Of a DNA stretch of 64,000 nt, positions 1-13,600 are shown in pieces. A program made the translations under genes and the position numbers. The notes below the pieces were generated by a model that did not search any database, was not told the origin of the DNA, and saw nothing but the letters and a program-made list of their open reading frames with translations. Source of the stretch: Brachyhypopomus gauderio (Eukaryota; Chordata; Actinopteri; Gymnotiformes; Hypopomidae); assembly GCF_052324685.1 (NCBI RefSeq), contig NC_135225.1, positions 4,726,129 through 4,790,128 on the forward strand. The letters are read 5' to 3'. The stretch's first letter is position 1, and each line of letters starts with the position of its first letter.

Positions 1-300
1 GATCATTGCAGGTTTGGGGCTGCATTTCAGATAATGGATTTGGGGGTTTTATTTTTAGAAGTTGATCATCTTAAAAGAACGAAATACAGGCAGATACTTT
101 TCCATCATACAGTTCCATTAGAGCAGTATCTAATTGGCTCCAAATTTATTCTGCAACATGCACATGTGTCATCAAGAACTACTTTCAGCTTAAAAAAGAA
201 CAAAGATTCTTGGGAACGAAATGGGCTCCACAGAGCCCCGTTCTCAACATCTTCAAGTCTGTGTGGGATTACATGATGATTACAGAACGATTTGAGTAAG
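1..300 (+). mobile_element. Degraded Tc1-like transposase fragment
   Basis: Translation of 80-180 gives a stretch resembling the middle of fish Tc1 transposases (KYRQILFHHTVP, then LIGSKFILQHAH, where intact copies have a FxxQQDNDPKH-type motif). A second frame near 245-295 gives FKSVWDYM, resembling the SPDLNxxExVWD region. The frame changes between the pieces, so this is a decayed copy cut by the window edge. No terminal repeat is visible. The family call rests on motif resemblance only. Confidence 0.55.
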
Positions 301-3122
301 TCTACATTCACAACATATCTATGATTAGTTTTCAGAGATTTTCGGAACAACCTCCCTCCTGAATTCTTTCAAAACTGCTAGTGTAACCAGAAGAACTGCC
401 ACTGTGTTCACACCAAATATTGATTTGATTTTGATTTCTTTTTGGCTTCTTCACTTTGCATAAACATGAAAATGACTGAAACTTAACGGACTCAAATTCA
501 GATCTAAAATTCTTTAACGTTACATTGCATATCTGTGCCAGTTAGTTGACTGCTGTGGTGTAAAGTGTTGGAAGCTCAACAGCAAAAACATGAAAATGAC
601 CATACATGTGTAGAAAACATGTACTGAACCGTACTGCCACAGAGACTGTACTCTATTTGCTCTCACATGCTATAAGTGAATACTAATAAGGTCATGTCAA
701 GCCTCATCCATCCTCTGTCCCCACACCACCACACTGCACACCAGGCCTGTCCACCAAACAGCAGCCAATTAAACAAATTTGCATTCCACCATTAAAGGCA
801 AATCAAGGTTACTGAGTGTCTGTTCAGCAACACAGAGCCCAGATAACAGATCTGAGGTGGCAACATAGAAGAACCCAGTAAATAACGAATGTCTCTCCCA
901 AAGATTGCTTCATCGTTCCCAATAATAGGTTCTCTGTATCTTTGTGGTCCAGCAACTGTGCTGCAGATGGGTCATGTGACTGCAGTAAAGGGGTGTCTGA
1001 TGTACAGTAGTAATGTTTATTACTGCTAGTCAACTGTTCATCATTACAGACTCATCAGTCTGATCTGACATATCACAGTCAATTATTCCAAATATATCAT
1101 CTTAATCATACATGATTGTTATGATTAATAGATATTATAATTTGAGTTTTTTTCCCCAGAACCACTAGACCTTAACAAATCTGGATTATGTTTTAATGAT
1201 CCCAAACCATGCAAATTTGCATGGCTAGTTAAATTATCTAATCCTTAATGGAAATACTGCATGACAATGAATGTCATAATTAGTGGAACACTGCCCAGTA
1301 ATTAAAGCAGTTGCCAGAGGACTTCTTTGTGAAAGCAGCAATTCACCACGAGCTAAATATTGTTTTGGCTCCACCCATTCACCATGGGTTTTCAGTGCTA
1401 AACTGAAATCATAGCTTGCAGTTAAGTGCTGATGCAGATAAGGATGCATTTGCCAGCAGTAAATTCTTACCACAACCTGCACACAGAAGCTTCTGTAAGG
1501 TGAGCTGCACACAGGCTGCGGTGCTGTTAGCTGCAGCATGGCCCCAGTGGGATGGCCATTCATCTCAGAGAACAGGCTGATGTGAAGTGACCACACCACA
1601 CGGTCTGCCATCAGGCCATCTCCATCCGCACTGAAAACTCATCCTGCGATCGGACATGACAGCGGTGGTCGCTTTGATTAATGTTCACAGCCCCAGGGTG
1701 GCCGCAGACCCCGGCCACCTCTCCGTGTCGAGGAGTCTGTGCTTGGAGGTGGCACCCCAGCTGCCTCTCAGGTGTGGGTGGGTGCTGTCTGCTGCTCGGT
1801 GCAAGGCGGATGGTGTACCAGCTTATGCCCACCATCCCGCTGCCAACGGTCTGCTGAGCACCGTCCCCCTCTGCCCCACAGCCCCGTCACACCCCGATAG
1901 CCACAGCTGACAGTAACGTGGCACGAAAAGCACGTGGCTGACACAGCCAGTGAAATTAAAAGGAATTAGTCATTTCAGCCATGCAGACATCCCGTCAGAC
2001 AGGCAGGGCTGGGGCAGGAAGGAGACGCATTCGCATGGCAGCTGTGCTTAATTAAAAAGGTAGTGACAGATTCGTTTGAGAGAGTGGAATTTATATATGG
2101 AGCAACATAAATGATCTAGAGGCATGAAAATTCAAGGTTTTTTAATTCATCTGTAGCACGTTACACATACATTACCTCTGTACTGTTTTTGATATTTTAA
2201 AAGTTACTACGTAGTAGGAATTCACATTGACGGTTTAGTTAATATTATTTAATTAAGTAAATTATTGAATTATTGAAATGACTACAACCTTCATATCCTA
2301 TAGAAATTCCCTGATGTTTTCCTGATGTTTTGCATTCGGCAAGCATTCTGCATTTCAGTGTCAGGAGACACAATGTAAAGACTGCCCTCTAATATAGTAG
2401 CATACGTGTGCAACAAACAATTAACTCAGCTTATAGGCCTGTGCTATACTTTCTTGGTTCCTCTAAACACACGTATGTGCAGTGTGCCATAGGTGAGGTC
2501 AAAGACACCCCCCCCCCCCCCCCCCCCCCGTGCTCCAATGGCCACTAGACAGGTTTTAAGTGAGTGTGTTTGTCCCTCTGACATATGCTGCTCTGCACCC
2601 ATCAGTTGGTGGCCAGCCCTGCCCGGGGGACTGCAGGAGACAGCTAGCCAGCTTTGGCGGCCACCAACACACTGGCCTCCTGAAGATCTGGGAACCTGTT
2701 TTATTAATAGCACCTCAGGAGCAAAAGTGGCTTCCTCTCTCTGTCTCTTCTTGAGCCAAGCGTGGAACAAATCCGTGGACGTGGTGACCAGCCCTCTGAT
2801 CACATGTCCTGCATGGTTCACAGTGCATGACACTGTTCTACAAGGCCTGTGTGCAAGAGGGATCTGAAGGAGAAATAGCATGGCATTTTGTAGGAATTCC
2901 TTTCAGAACACATTTACATAAACAAAGGTAGTTTAATCTAAATATGAATGTGATAAATAAGTAATATACACAGGAGGCAGCACACATTTTTATAAATATT
3001 TACAATAGTAGCCCTTCCCCACAAAAAGTAAAAAAAAGAAATTACAGGGAGCTGTTTCTGTAGAGAAACATCTCCAGTGTTTATTGGAATTGATTGTGAT
3101 TTCTGGTGTGTATTTCTTGCAG
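301..3122. other. Non-coding stretch, probably intron of the ANTXR1-like gene
   Basis: No exon, RNA gene or intact element was recognised. A pure C run lies at about 2509-2529. Open frames here are short, lack splice context and have no recognisable product. I looked for the next exon upstream of the ANTXR1-like gene, which should encode the residues just before the SFQVVV strand, and did not find it, so the upstream exons probably lie beyond the left edge. Confidence 0.5.
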
Positions 3123-6100
3123 AGTCATTCCAGGTGGTTGTGAAGGGAAATGGATTTTTGTATGCTAGAAACATCAATCAGGTGCTGTGCAGTTTCAAAG
3201 TCAATGACACGGTCACCATAGGTAAGTAACTTATACTGTATACTGTATATATATAATTACCCCCCTGCCCCCTCCTCCTCCTCCTCCAGGTATTTTTTTC
3301 AAGATTAGGTCCTCTACCAGAGGCTCCTCTACTGGCTCTGTATATTACGGACACAGATCTCATCTTGTTCCTGGGATCTGCTGGAGCCAATGGTCCCAGT
3401 TTGAGGGTTACAGCCCATACGGCTCAGATTACTGCTGCCTTCACCTTCCACATCTTCTCTTATCTCAGACTTTGACAGTTCTCAAGCTTTTCATGTTCTA
3501 ATCACTTAGGACTGCATCAATCTCCATGGTCCTCATCTGCTGTTGTGAGATGTGGATCAGAGATAAATAAACTAGATTTTTTTTTCCGGCGTGAGATATC
3601 GGAAGTGTGGCGTGAGAGCGTGTGAAAACGGTCAGATGCGTGTGTCTCACGCTCAATGCGTGAGAGTTGGCAACCCTGTGTTTGTCCATCACTACTATAT
3701 TGTCAAGTTGGTTAGCCAATACCATTCAGCCAGTCTGTATATGAAAGTCCCACAGGCTCCTGTCTCTTGGCATTTTGCTTGCTGGAATCTCCCCACTGTT
3801 ATGCTTCTGATTCTCGTGTGTAGTCTCAGACTGCTGGATTTGGGTTGAAACCCCAAATCTTTCCTTGTAATGATGTCAGTAACTTTGGTCTTCTCCCAAA
3901 GAATTATGTCATTGGGGTGTCTGATGACCGCTAGTACATTGGTGTTGATAGCCCAGATCCACTAGAGCAGGGGTGCCCACAAGTTTTCAGCTTGCGAGCT
4001 ACTTATAAGATGACCAGAAAGATCTACCTATTTATTTTTTAGCAGCGTGTGTCGACCGGGGGGGGGTGGAATGCGTGTGTCAAACCCTAGACGTCATCGA
4101 CGTAATGGGCACCCCTGCGCTAGAGCATTGGTGTTGATAGCCCAGATCTGCTAGCACATTGATGTTGATAGCCCAGATCCACTAGTACAATGGTGTTGAT
4201 AGCCCAGATCCGCTAGTACATTGGTGTAGATAGGCCAGATCCGCTAGTACATTGATGTTGATAGCCCAGATCCGCTAGTACATTGGTGTTGATAGCCCAG
4301 ATCCGCTAGTACACTGGTGTTGATAGCCCAGATCCGCTAGTACATTGGTGTTGATAGGCCAGATCTGCTAGCACATTGGTGTTGATAGGCCAGATCCGCT
4401 AGTACATTGGTGTTGATAGCCCAGATCCGCTAGTACATTGGTGTTGATAGCCCAGATCTGCTAGCACATTGGTGTTGATAGGCCAGATCCGCTAGTACAT
4501 TGGTGTTGATAGCCCAGATCCGCTAGTACATTGGTGTTGATAGGCCAGATCTGCTAGCACATTGGTGTTGATAGGCCAGATCCGCTAGCACATTGGTGTT
4601 GATAGGCCAGATCCACTAGCACATTGGTGTTGATTGCCCAGATCCGCTAGTACATTGGTGTTGATAGGCCAGATCTGCTAGCACATTGGTGTTGATAGGC
4701 CAGATCCGCTAGAGCATTGGTGTTGATAGTCCAGATCTTGTTCTTCCAATTCAGCTGACCTCTCAGGACCTGCCTCACTCTGTTATGTTACCTTCTAGTG
4801 TTACTCCTCAGATCGAACAACTTCCCTCTCCTTGTAACCGTCTGACCACACGTCCCCAATCCGAATGATATTCTGATGATCTGTCATCCTGGCTCCCCAT
4901 GGCTGTAGGATTCATGTTATAGGATTCAACTTGTGTCAATCTCAAACTGTGACAGTAGTTGCCACTTGCAGATGTTGGAACACTGACCTACATGTTATTT
5001 CGGTGTTAGTCGAGCTAGATGTTAAGTTTCAAAGGATGGATGGATGGATGGATGGATGGATGGAGAGTTCTACTCTTAAGACGTAGCCACTTCATTTGTT
5101 GTTTGCCGCTTCATTTACAGATGAGATTCCTGTGAACATTGAAGACACATTCCTGCTTTGCCCTGCACCAGTTATAGAAGAAGTTGGAAAGTAAGTGTTA
5201 AAATTGGCCTCAACCCTGACAAATCACAAAATGGTACCCTGGAAAAACTGTGAGTGTCATTTCTTCTCCTTGAGAAGTTTCTTCTCCTTAGTCAAGCTTT
5301 AAGCTTCCTAATGCATCGAGACACAGGTGGCGGAGTGCAGAAAGCAAGGAGAGTGTCTAATTAGCATCAGAGAGATTATTTACCATGGTTTATTTCACGT
5401 GAGAAGGACTGTGTGTGGGCGTGCACATACGTGTGCACACGTGTGTGTTTGTGTGTGAGCCTTGGGCGGCTGGCAGGCCGAGCAGGGCCAGGAGTCTCCA
5501 TTTCTCAGGAAGATGGAGCGAAGCCCAGATGAGCCTCTCCAGCACATCGCTCCGGTTCTGTTCACACGACACACGAGCCGCTGGCAGGATCGCTTCAGGC
5601 CCACCGAATGATGACCAGCACTGCTGGCTCGAGACACGTCTTGTTCTTGTCAAGACGATTTCCTGAGACTGTTTGAGCCTTTCATGTCTCCTGCCGGGAA
5701 GAGCTGAACCACTCCTGAAGCCAAAGGGGCCATATTTTTGACATGGAGCATCTATTTCTGTATCATGCTAAAACTTTTGTCCCTGAAAATTTAGATAACT
5801 TGTTCTTATTTGGGCCAATAATGAGTGTTCGATAGGAGCAAGGCTAATGGACTGCGTTAGGCAAGTTCTTAATGTGATTTTGTCCACTTTCGGTGTGAGT
5901 AAACAGTAATAAACATACATGGTGTTTTTTACACGCTCGCAACTACAAATAAGAAACCGGACAATGTCACAGAAATTAGCTATAACTTCACGCTAATCAA
6001 CTAGCAGGCGAAACAACTCGTAAGTTCGGCAGCTGAACTTCAACCTTCAACAGTCCAACTTGGGGGGGGGGTCAGCGGTCTTTCCAACAATGAGCACTGC

Positions 6101-9006
6101 AACTGCATAAAGGAAGATAATTCTGCTCATGTCAGTTGCAGTCACCTCATGACTCATGAGGCATGAAACAGTGATCAGTGTTTTTATTTTTTATTATTAT
6201 TTTTTTTTATAACAGTTTAACTGCTCTGAAGCCAGTGAAGGCCATTCTATTGTCAAAACCATTTACCAACTTGGTCAAACATATTGGTGCCACTGTAAAT
6301 GTAAACGTACAATATGTCTCTTTGAATCTGCTGAATAAATAACTTTGGCATGCGGATCACCATATGAGAGGCATGTGTGTATTTTGTTATGTTTGAGATG
6401 GACAGAAGATGATTTTAGGGCATACACTGCCTGTCTACCCCCTTTGGTTTGGCGGTCGCCATGTCTTTTGAGATGAAGATGTCAGTGCTGTCATCCAAAC
6501 ACATGGTGACTGAGAGGTTTTCTGAAGATGCGCTTAAAAAGGGCCAGGCTGATTGATGGAGAATGAGATGGATCTGTCATGAGAGCCCTTCCCTGGTGTG
6601 TGTGTCCCACCCCCCCCCCCCCCCAGACTCCTGGACGGGTGTGCAAGCCAGGCGTGGAAGAGAAAGAGGGGGAGGTCATGGATGAGACCCATGCATTAAC
6701 TTATTGACAACTCTGTCCCCTTATTTTTCTGATGTATAGAATACAGATGGGCCCGGGGGGGACATGGACATGCCTCTCATGTTAGGGGACATGGACATGG
6801 CTCTCATGCTGGGGGACATTCCATTTTTGAGAGAGCTGTTGTGAGCGGGAGCCCGAAGGGAGGATGACAGTTTTGATGTCCACAAGAATGGACTGTTATT
6901 GTCATCTTTCTCACCAGCACACAAACGTTCCTCTTTTTTGTCCTCACTGAAAACCCTGTTGTCAATTGTGAATTACAAGAAAGGTCATCTGCTGTAATTC
7001 AGGGAGTAGAAAGTAGCACACAAAGTGCTCATGTCTCGAAAAAAGGTTATGGATATGTCCCACCATGACTGCTAGGATGTGAGATGTTTAAGGATGGTCC
7101 TAGCAAGAAACAAAGCCATGGGGCAGAGGACAAAAAGGTCTGGCTTCCTCTTTTTCCTGCTTGCACCTCGGTCTGTTGCCTCCTAACCCCCCCACATGAC
7201 CTATCAGACAAGTGCCCTTTCCCACACTCTCAGCAGTCTGCTGGCCAAGGTCAGTGCACAGTAGAAGTCGGTAGGCAGCTTATAGAAAATCATCATTCCC
7301 TGTATAACTGGAAGCGTGTTTGATGCTGGCTGATATTCACAGGGCCACAAGCCGTCACACGCACCGCAGGAATGCTGAGGATATGTTTTGCGGTTCGTCC
7401 TGAAGTCGTGATTGGCATCTGTGCTTGTGTTCTGCTGCAGGGTGATATATCTCCAGGTCAGCATGAATGAGGGATTATCCTACATCACTAGCTCGGTGCA
7501 CATCACCACCACAAAATGTGTAAGTACATGCAGTTGTTTGCACGTTGGTGTTTCTTTCTGACAGGAAAAAAATGTCGTGATTTGACTTTTCTTTTGCTTG
7601 CAGTTTATCTTTATGCCTTTTCTTTCAGCTCCTTGTGTCCTTCTTCTTCTTCGTCGTCTTCTTCCTCTCCCTCTTTTCTGTCCTTTAATGAGGTCTCCTC
7701 TGCTTTCTTTCATCAGAGGTGTTTCTTTTTACCAAGTAAGTTCACATTCCTCTCCCAGCTCAGAGCCTTTGTGTGATCCACTGGGTAGCCCATATCGGGT
7801 CCTGCCCGTGCTCAGCTGTCGTCCTCTCCATGTGCGCAGTGTAACGTGTGCTACATGTTGTGCGGCGCGGAGGCCGCAGCTGTGTAAACACTCCTGTAAC
7901 GTGTGTGTCTGCAGTTTGATGGCACCATCCTCCTCCTTGCGTTGCTCGTGATCTTCCTGCTTGTGGGGCTCCTGTTCGTGTGGTGGTTCTGGCCCCTGTG
8001 CTGCACTGTGGTGAGTCCTCGTGCCTCGTCAGTATCTGTGTTGTGTCTTAGCATTTAACTTGTTTACTGAATAATCAAAATGTATGAGCTTGTCTACAAT
8101 GTGTTCTTAACGGTAGAAGTAAAAGCAGTGTAGTGTAAAACGTAAAAAATGTTTCGTATTGTCATTTTAAAACCAGGTCATCAAAGAATCACCTCCACCA
8201 CCACCACCCGAACCTGTAAGCATCTGCTAATGATATATTTCCCTTTTAAAACACTATAATAATTTGTGATTGAACAAATGTGCGTTTGTGTATGTATGAG
8301 AGAGAGCAAAAGAGAAAGAACAAACATGTTTGCAGCTGCTACCTACCAGTATAAAATTCATCCTTTGGGCTCTAGCAATAGGAGTGTACTGACTGTGAAA
8401 AGGCCCATATAAAGGCCCGTATAAAGGCCCGTATAAAGACCCGTATAAAGGCCCGTATAAAGGTCACTTCCACCATGAGTGTGTAGGGACGCACGGGCCT
8501 CTCCTGGCCGCCGGCACGAGTGTCCACACCGCTTTGACAGCACGGGCTGGCGAGGGTGAGGAGGGTGAGTCACTGGGCCCGGCGTGGCCCCTCGTGCAGA
8601 CGGCACGCGGGTGTGGTGCTGCAAAAAACACGCTTGTCTCGCCTGGTTCTCTGAGGTCAAAGGCGAGCAGGCGGCACGGCTGATGTGAAAGAAAAGAGCT
8701 TTGTGGAAGGGGCCTTAGTGTGCACATCTGTGCTGTTCAGACCGAGCAGCCACACAAGGAGCTCTGTCTGCGCGGCTTCTCTGGGTGGACACATCCCCTC
8801 GCAATCAGTCAGGATGCTATTTCTGTCCCTTTATTATTTGCCCATATCTTGGTGTTTACATGGTTTGGGTGGGTGTATATGAGCTTAAAGTGAAGTCCTT
8901 ACAAAGAGCAGAGCGTGATGAGGATGTGTTGGGGTTGGGCAGTAAATGTGAGGAAGATTTGATTAGTCTTTGATGAAATAATTAGTTGAGATCTATTTAC
9001 ACTGTG

Positions 9007-9071
<65 letters not shown>

Positions 9072-10549
9072 GACTCTGATGATGAAAATGGGATGCCAAA
9101 GAAGAAATGGCCTACAGTGAATGCCTCATATTATGGTGGCCGAGGAGTTGGAGGCATCAAAAGAATGGAGGTGACATGGCTTTCTTCTCTCTCAAAACAG
9201 AAGATCATTTTGAGCCCTGATAACACTCACATATAAACATCAGATATGTTGTGCTCATTTCAGTCACATTACCAATCTACAGGATGGTTGGTTAGTTTAA
9301 CTTAAGGTTTAAAGGCTACAAGTGAAAACCAAGGTCTCGAGCCCTGTGTCTCCTGCAATATTTGAAATTACTTTTTCTGCCTCTGTGCATTTTGACGATG
9401 TTAGATATACGTATAGCCCTTGCAGTGCAACCAATAGACCAGAATGGGACCAAAGACCAATAGGATCCTGTTATTTACAGCTGATTCTAAACAGACACAA
9501 AGATAGTGGACCTCAGATAGCGCATGAAGGTTCTGAGGAGATGCTGGTGTTCCGCAGGTGCACTGGGGGGATAAGGGTTCAACCGAGGAAGGTGCTAAAC
9601 TGGAGAAACCCAAGAACGCTGTGGTGAAGATGCCCGACCAGGAGTTTGAACCTAACGAGGTGGAGACGAGAAGCCCTGCAGGACGCCGGCCTGTCCTGCA
9701 GAGGAGATGGTACACTCCTATCAGGGTAATGTCTGCTCTGCTCAGCTCACATTCAACAGGCAAAACATGACCAATAGATCACTAAATATTTTGTACAGTG
9801 CTGTCAGAACAGATTCAATTGACTTACGCACACACACCTTCAATGTTTTGCCATTTATAATACTCATAGTTTTAATTTTAAACCCATTTAAGTTTAATAA
9901 TAATCAGAGGTCCAGTTGCACTTGGAGATGTGTATGAGTGGTTCTGCTATTTGCCTGCTCTTCTCAGGGAAAACTGGACGCACTGTGGGCTCTGTTCCGC
10001 CGTGGTTATGACCAGGTGTCACTCATGAGACCCCAGCCTGGAGATCAGGTACAAATACTTCATCCATCCATGTGAATGAGCCCCAGGTCATAGACTGTAG
10101 CTATTTTTATAGTATTTTTATATATAGTCTCAGATATAAATCAAATGCCTCTTTTATCTTGTGCTTGAAATGCATTTGTTTCTGGCCTGTCTTCTGAGGA
10201 ACGCCACGCGTCTTTGCCTTATAAGGTGGTTTACACAGACTGTGTTCTTACAACAATGTTTAAACTGTCTCTCTCGTAGCGCAGCTGGTTAGCTTAAGTA
10301 GCTTTTAACTTCCCGTTGGAATTTAAAACACCAGGCTACAGTAACCCATCGCCTGGGCCCTTAGAATGAAATTCATGTTGATTTGTTGCAATACCTCTTA
10401 AAACGTGATGACAGATGCCTGCCGTGTTTCGGTCCAGTGTCGTGGATCGCTGGCATGGTGCAGATTCCATAGCCAACGTGCTGTCACTCCAAGGAAAGGG
10501 AATGCTTCGAGGCCTCCTTCACATGGGACGCTGTCTGCTTCGGCTGGGT

Positions 10550-10641
<92 letters not shown>

Positions 10642-13600
10642 ACACACACAGACTAGAGCCAGGCTTTTCGCAGTGTGTGAGATTGGCTCCCGCATTATTC
10701 CGCCGTGGTGAACAGTATCATGGCAACACATCTGCGTGGCCGTGAAAGGCAACCTTCATGTGGGCCAGACCCGAGCGGGCAGTACAGTGCGACTCCATGG
10801 CTCCGTTGCCACTGTGCGTGGACGTATCTGATTTAGCCTGCTCGTATTGAACCGCACTGCAGAATAGGCAACTTGTGGGTGGGAGGGCCAGTGTCCAGCT
10901 GCTCTATATACTGCGCAGGAAGCTTTGAAAGGCGCTGGGTTAGGCTGCAGACTCAGTGAAGAAGAGGGCTTGGCTGATAACAGCTGTGGCATTCAGACGG
11001 GTTTGAGCATGTCCACAGTGAGCTGTGTGTTTCGCCTCCACCTGCAGGACAATGCCTGGCAAACCCTCCTGGCCCACAGAGCACACATCACAGTGGATAC
11101 ACTTACCAACCTTCACACGCCTCTCCTTTCTCCTCCCTGCCTGCTAATTTTCTACATGAGCACATTTTCCTAAAGCTGGTCCTCTTCGGTTACTTTTACT
11201 CCAGTTCCTACATCTTTGCTTGCTTCCTAAGTCCTTGAAACATTTAGATAACAGTGTGAAGTTTTGCCTGTAGTTGGCGGTCTGACGCTATGGTCAGGTC
11301 ACAGATAATTATTATTATGTCTTCATTGTTATTTTCCACTCATTCAATAGGTCAAATACGTATAGGAAAACTGAGCCTCTGTGGTCTTGAGTTATTTGGG
11401 AGGCAGATGAAATTATAATTATAGAATTATAATCCCCATATATACATACAAGCATGGAGCTGGGGGACTTTAATGAGGAGAGAAAATGCAGTTGGTTAAT
11501 AGTAATGGTCAATGTTAACATGTAGAAACTTTTATTATACAACACAAATGCCATTGAGGTTAATTTTTTAAATCTAAAAGCTTCACACATTGTGATGCAG
11601 AAGTGACAGTTTTGTTTTATTACCATTTGAATAAAGCATTTGGTGCTACTGAAAGTGCTTGTTGTATCTATTGTCTGCGGCGTTTACAGGCCCACTGCAG
11701 TCATAAGTGAGCAGCCTTGCTACTCGGGTTCTGTTCATTTACTGTGAAGACAAAGACAATCTGTGGAAGGAAGAGGCAGTGTTTTTGTTTGTTTTTTGTT
11801 TTTGGTTATGACCCACTGGAATGTGAAAGCAAAATGAGCTGCTCTGGCTAGCAGAAGGAATCGCCTGTTTAACATAATTTACAAGCCAGGAGTAAAAGGA
11901 GGAAACTCAGAGATTTTCACTGTTTTCCCTCTGCTTACGGTTCTTTTGTTCCCTGAGATCTTGCTGAGGCACTCACCATCCTGCAACAGATACTTGGTGG
12001 TCTGATTTAACACCCTATTAAACAGAAAGCCCTCTAATGTGACATGGGGCCAGAGAGTTGGGTGGGGCCTACGTTTTATTGTGCTGGGCCATTGTTGGGC
12101 CGGCGTGGGGGAGGTGGGGGTTTAACCGGACGCTGAGGGGCATCACTGGCGGTCGTGTGCGGAGAATGGGGCAATTTGGTGAGCCGCCTAGCAACAGCCC
12201 CGCACGGGGAGAGCATATGGGCCCGAATGAGAATGGAGCCTCATGAATACTGTGCACATGTCAGTGCAGGGACAAGCGCGAGGAAGAGGGAGGGGTCAGG
12301 GGGCGGGGTCAGGGGCGGGGTCAGGGATGCAGAGACATGGGTCCATATGGAGGCAGAAGCTTTGAGGACAGCCCCCAGCAGGCTTCCAGCTTCACCAGCA
12401 GTCGGCCAGCAGTTTTGGGAGTGAAATGTGTCAGGCACACAGCACGTTCAGATGAAACTCCTGGTGAATTACTGTATACAGGACAGCAGTCTGAACTGAA
12501 GGAGGTGTTAATGGAAGAAAAGCAGCGTAACTCTCAGGGGTGACTGAGCAACTGTTCCATGCACTGGATTATGGGAAAAATCAAATTTGTTTTGGGAAAT
12601 GTTTTAAAATTTTATAAAAAATAGAAACACATATTTACATAAGTATCCAGACCCTTTGTTATGACAACCACAACTGAGCTCTGGGTCATACGTCCACCAG
12701 TGGTCCGTCAAATGCTAACACATCTTTCCTGGGGTCCACTTGTGCCTAACCAAACTGGACATAATTAAGAGAGGTCTGTATGACGTCTCACAGATGGCAT
12801 CTGGCAGAGTCAACACCAAGCCATGCGTCGAGATTAGACCTGTGAGACGGGCTTATGTTGAAGCACAGATCAGGACAAGGATTCAAGAACATTTCTGCAG
12901 TATTGTAAGTGCCCGGGATCATAGCAGCCTCTCTCATTCTCAAATGGAAGAAACCACCAACATGCTTCCTAGATCTGCCCAGTTAAGCTCAGTAACTAGT
13001 GGTTACTTTAGTGTAGATGAGAAATCCTTACTTCACCATCCAAGCCTTAAATCATGGAGTGGCCAGCAAGAAGTCACTCCTCACTAAAATGCATATTACA
13101 GCCTGCTCAGTGTTTGCCAACTTTCAGAGCACGATGAGCAAAAATCACCTGGTCTTACTGAATTATTTTGTCCACAGTCCCCACTGGCATGTTTGGAGGA
13201 ACTTGGGCTCCAAGTATCACTTCATTAACACGAAGCTAACAAACACAGTGATGGCAGCATCACGCTGTTGGGATGTTATTCTGAGTCCTGGACTGGAGAG
13301 TGTGTTGAATTTTTTGGATGCTTGCTGTCAAACATGCTTTAATCAAGTACTAAGTGAAGGGTCTAAATGCTAATGTATATTGTGAATTTTTCATTTTTTA
13401 TATTTGAATACACTTTCAAAGCATCCAAAACTTGGTGTAAAATGTGAAGAGGTCCGAAACCTTTCCATGTGCAGTGTAGACTGCACAAAGACCTACCTCT
13501 CTGCGGAGACCTTCTGCAGCAGGTGCACATGGGATACCACTGATCCCCACTTGGTTATCAAAAGCAGCCTACTTTAAAAAAGGCTCTTCGTCCCTTACAC

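Noticed and set aside
1234-2881. Open frames on both strands left of the ANTXR1-like exons
   Set aside because: They overlap one another, lack recognisable motifs, and none matches the expected upstream ANTXR1 exon.
5390-5666. Three overlapping frames of 80-87 codons
   Set aside because: GC-rich intron sequence of the ANTXR1-like gene; no homology and no splice context.
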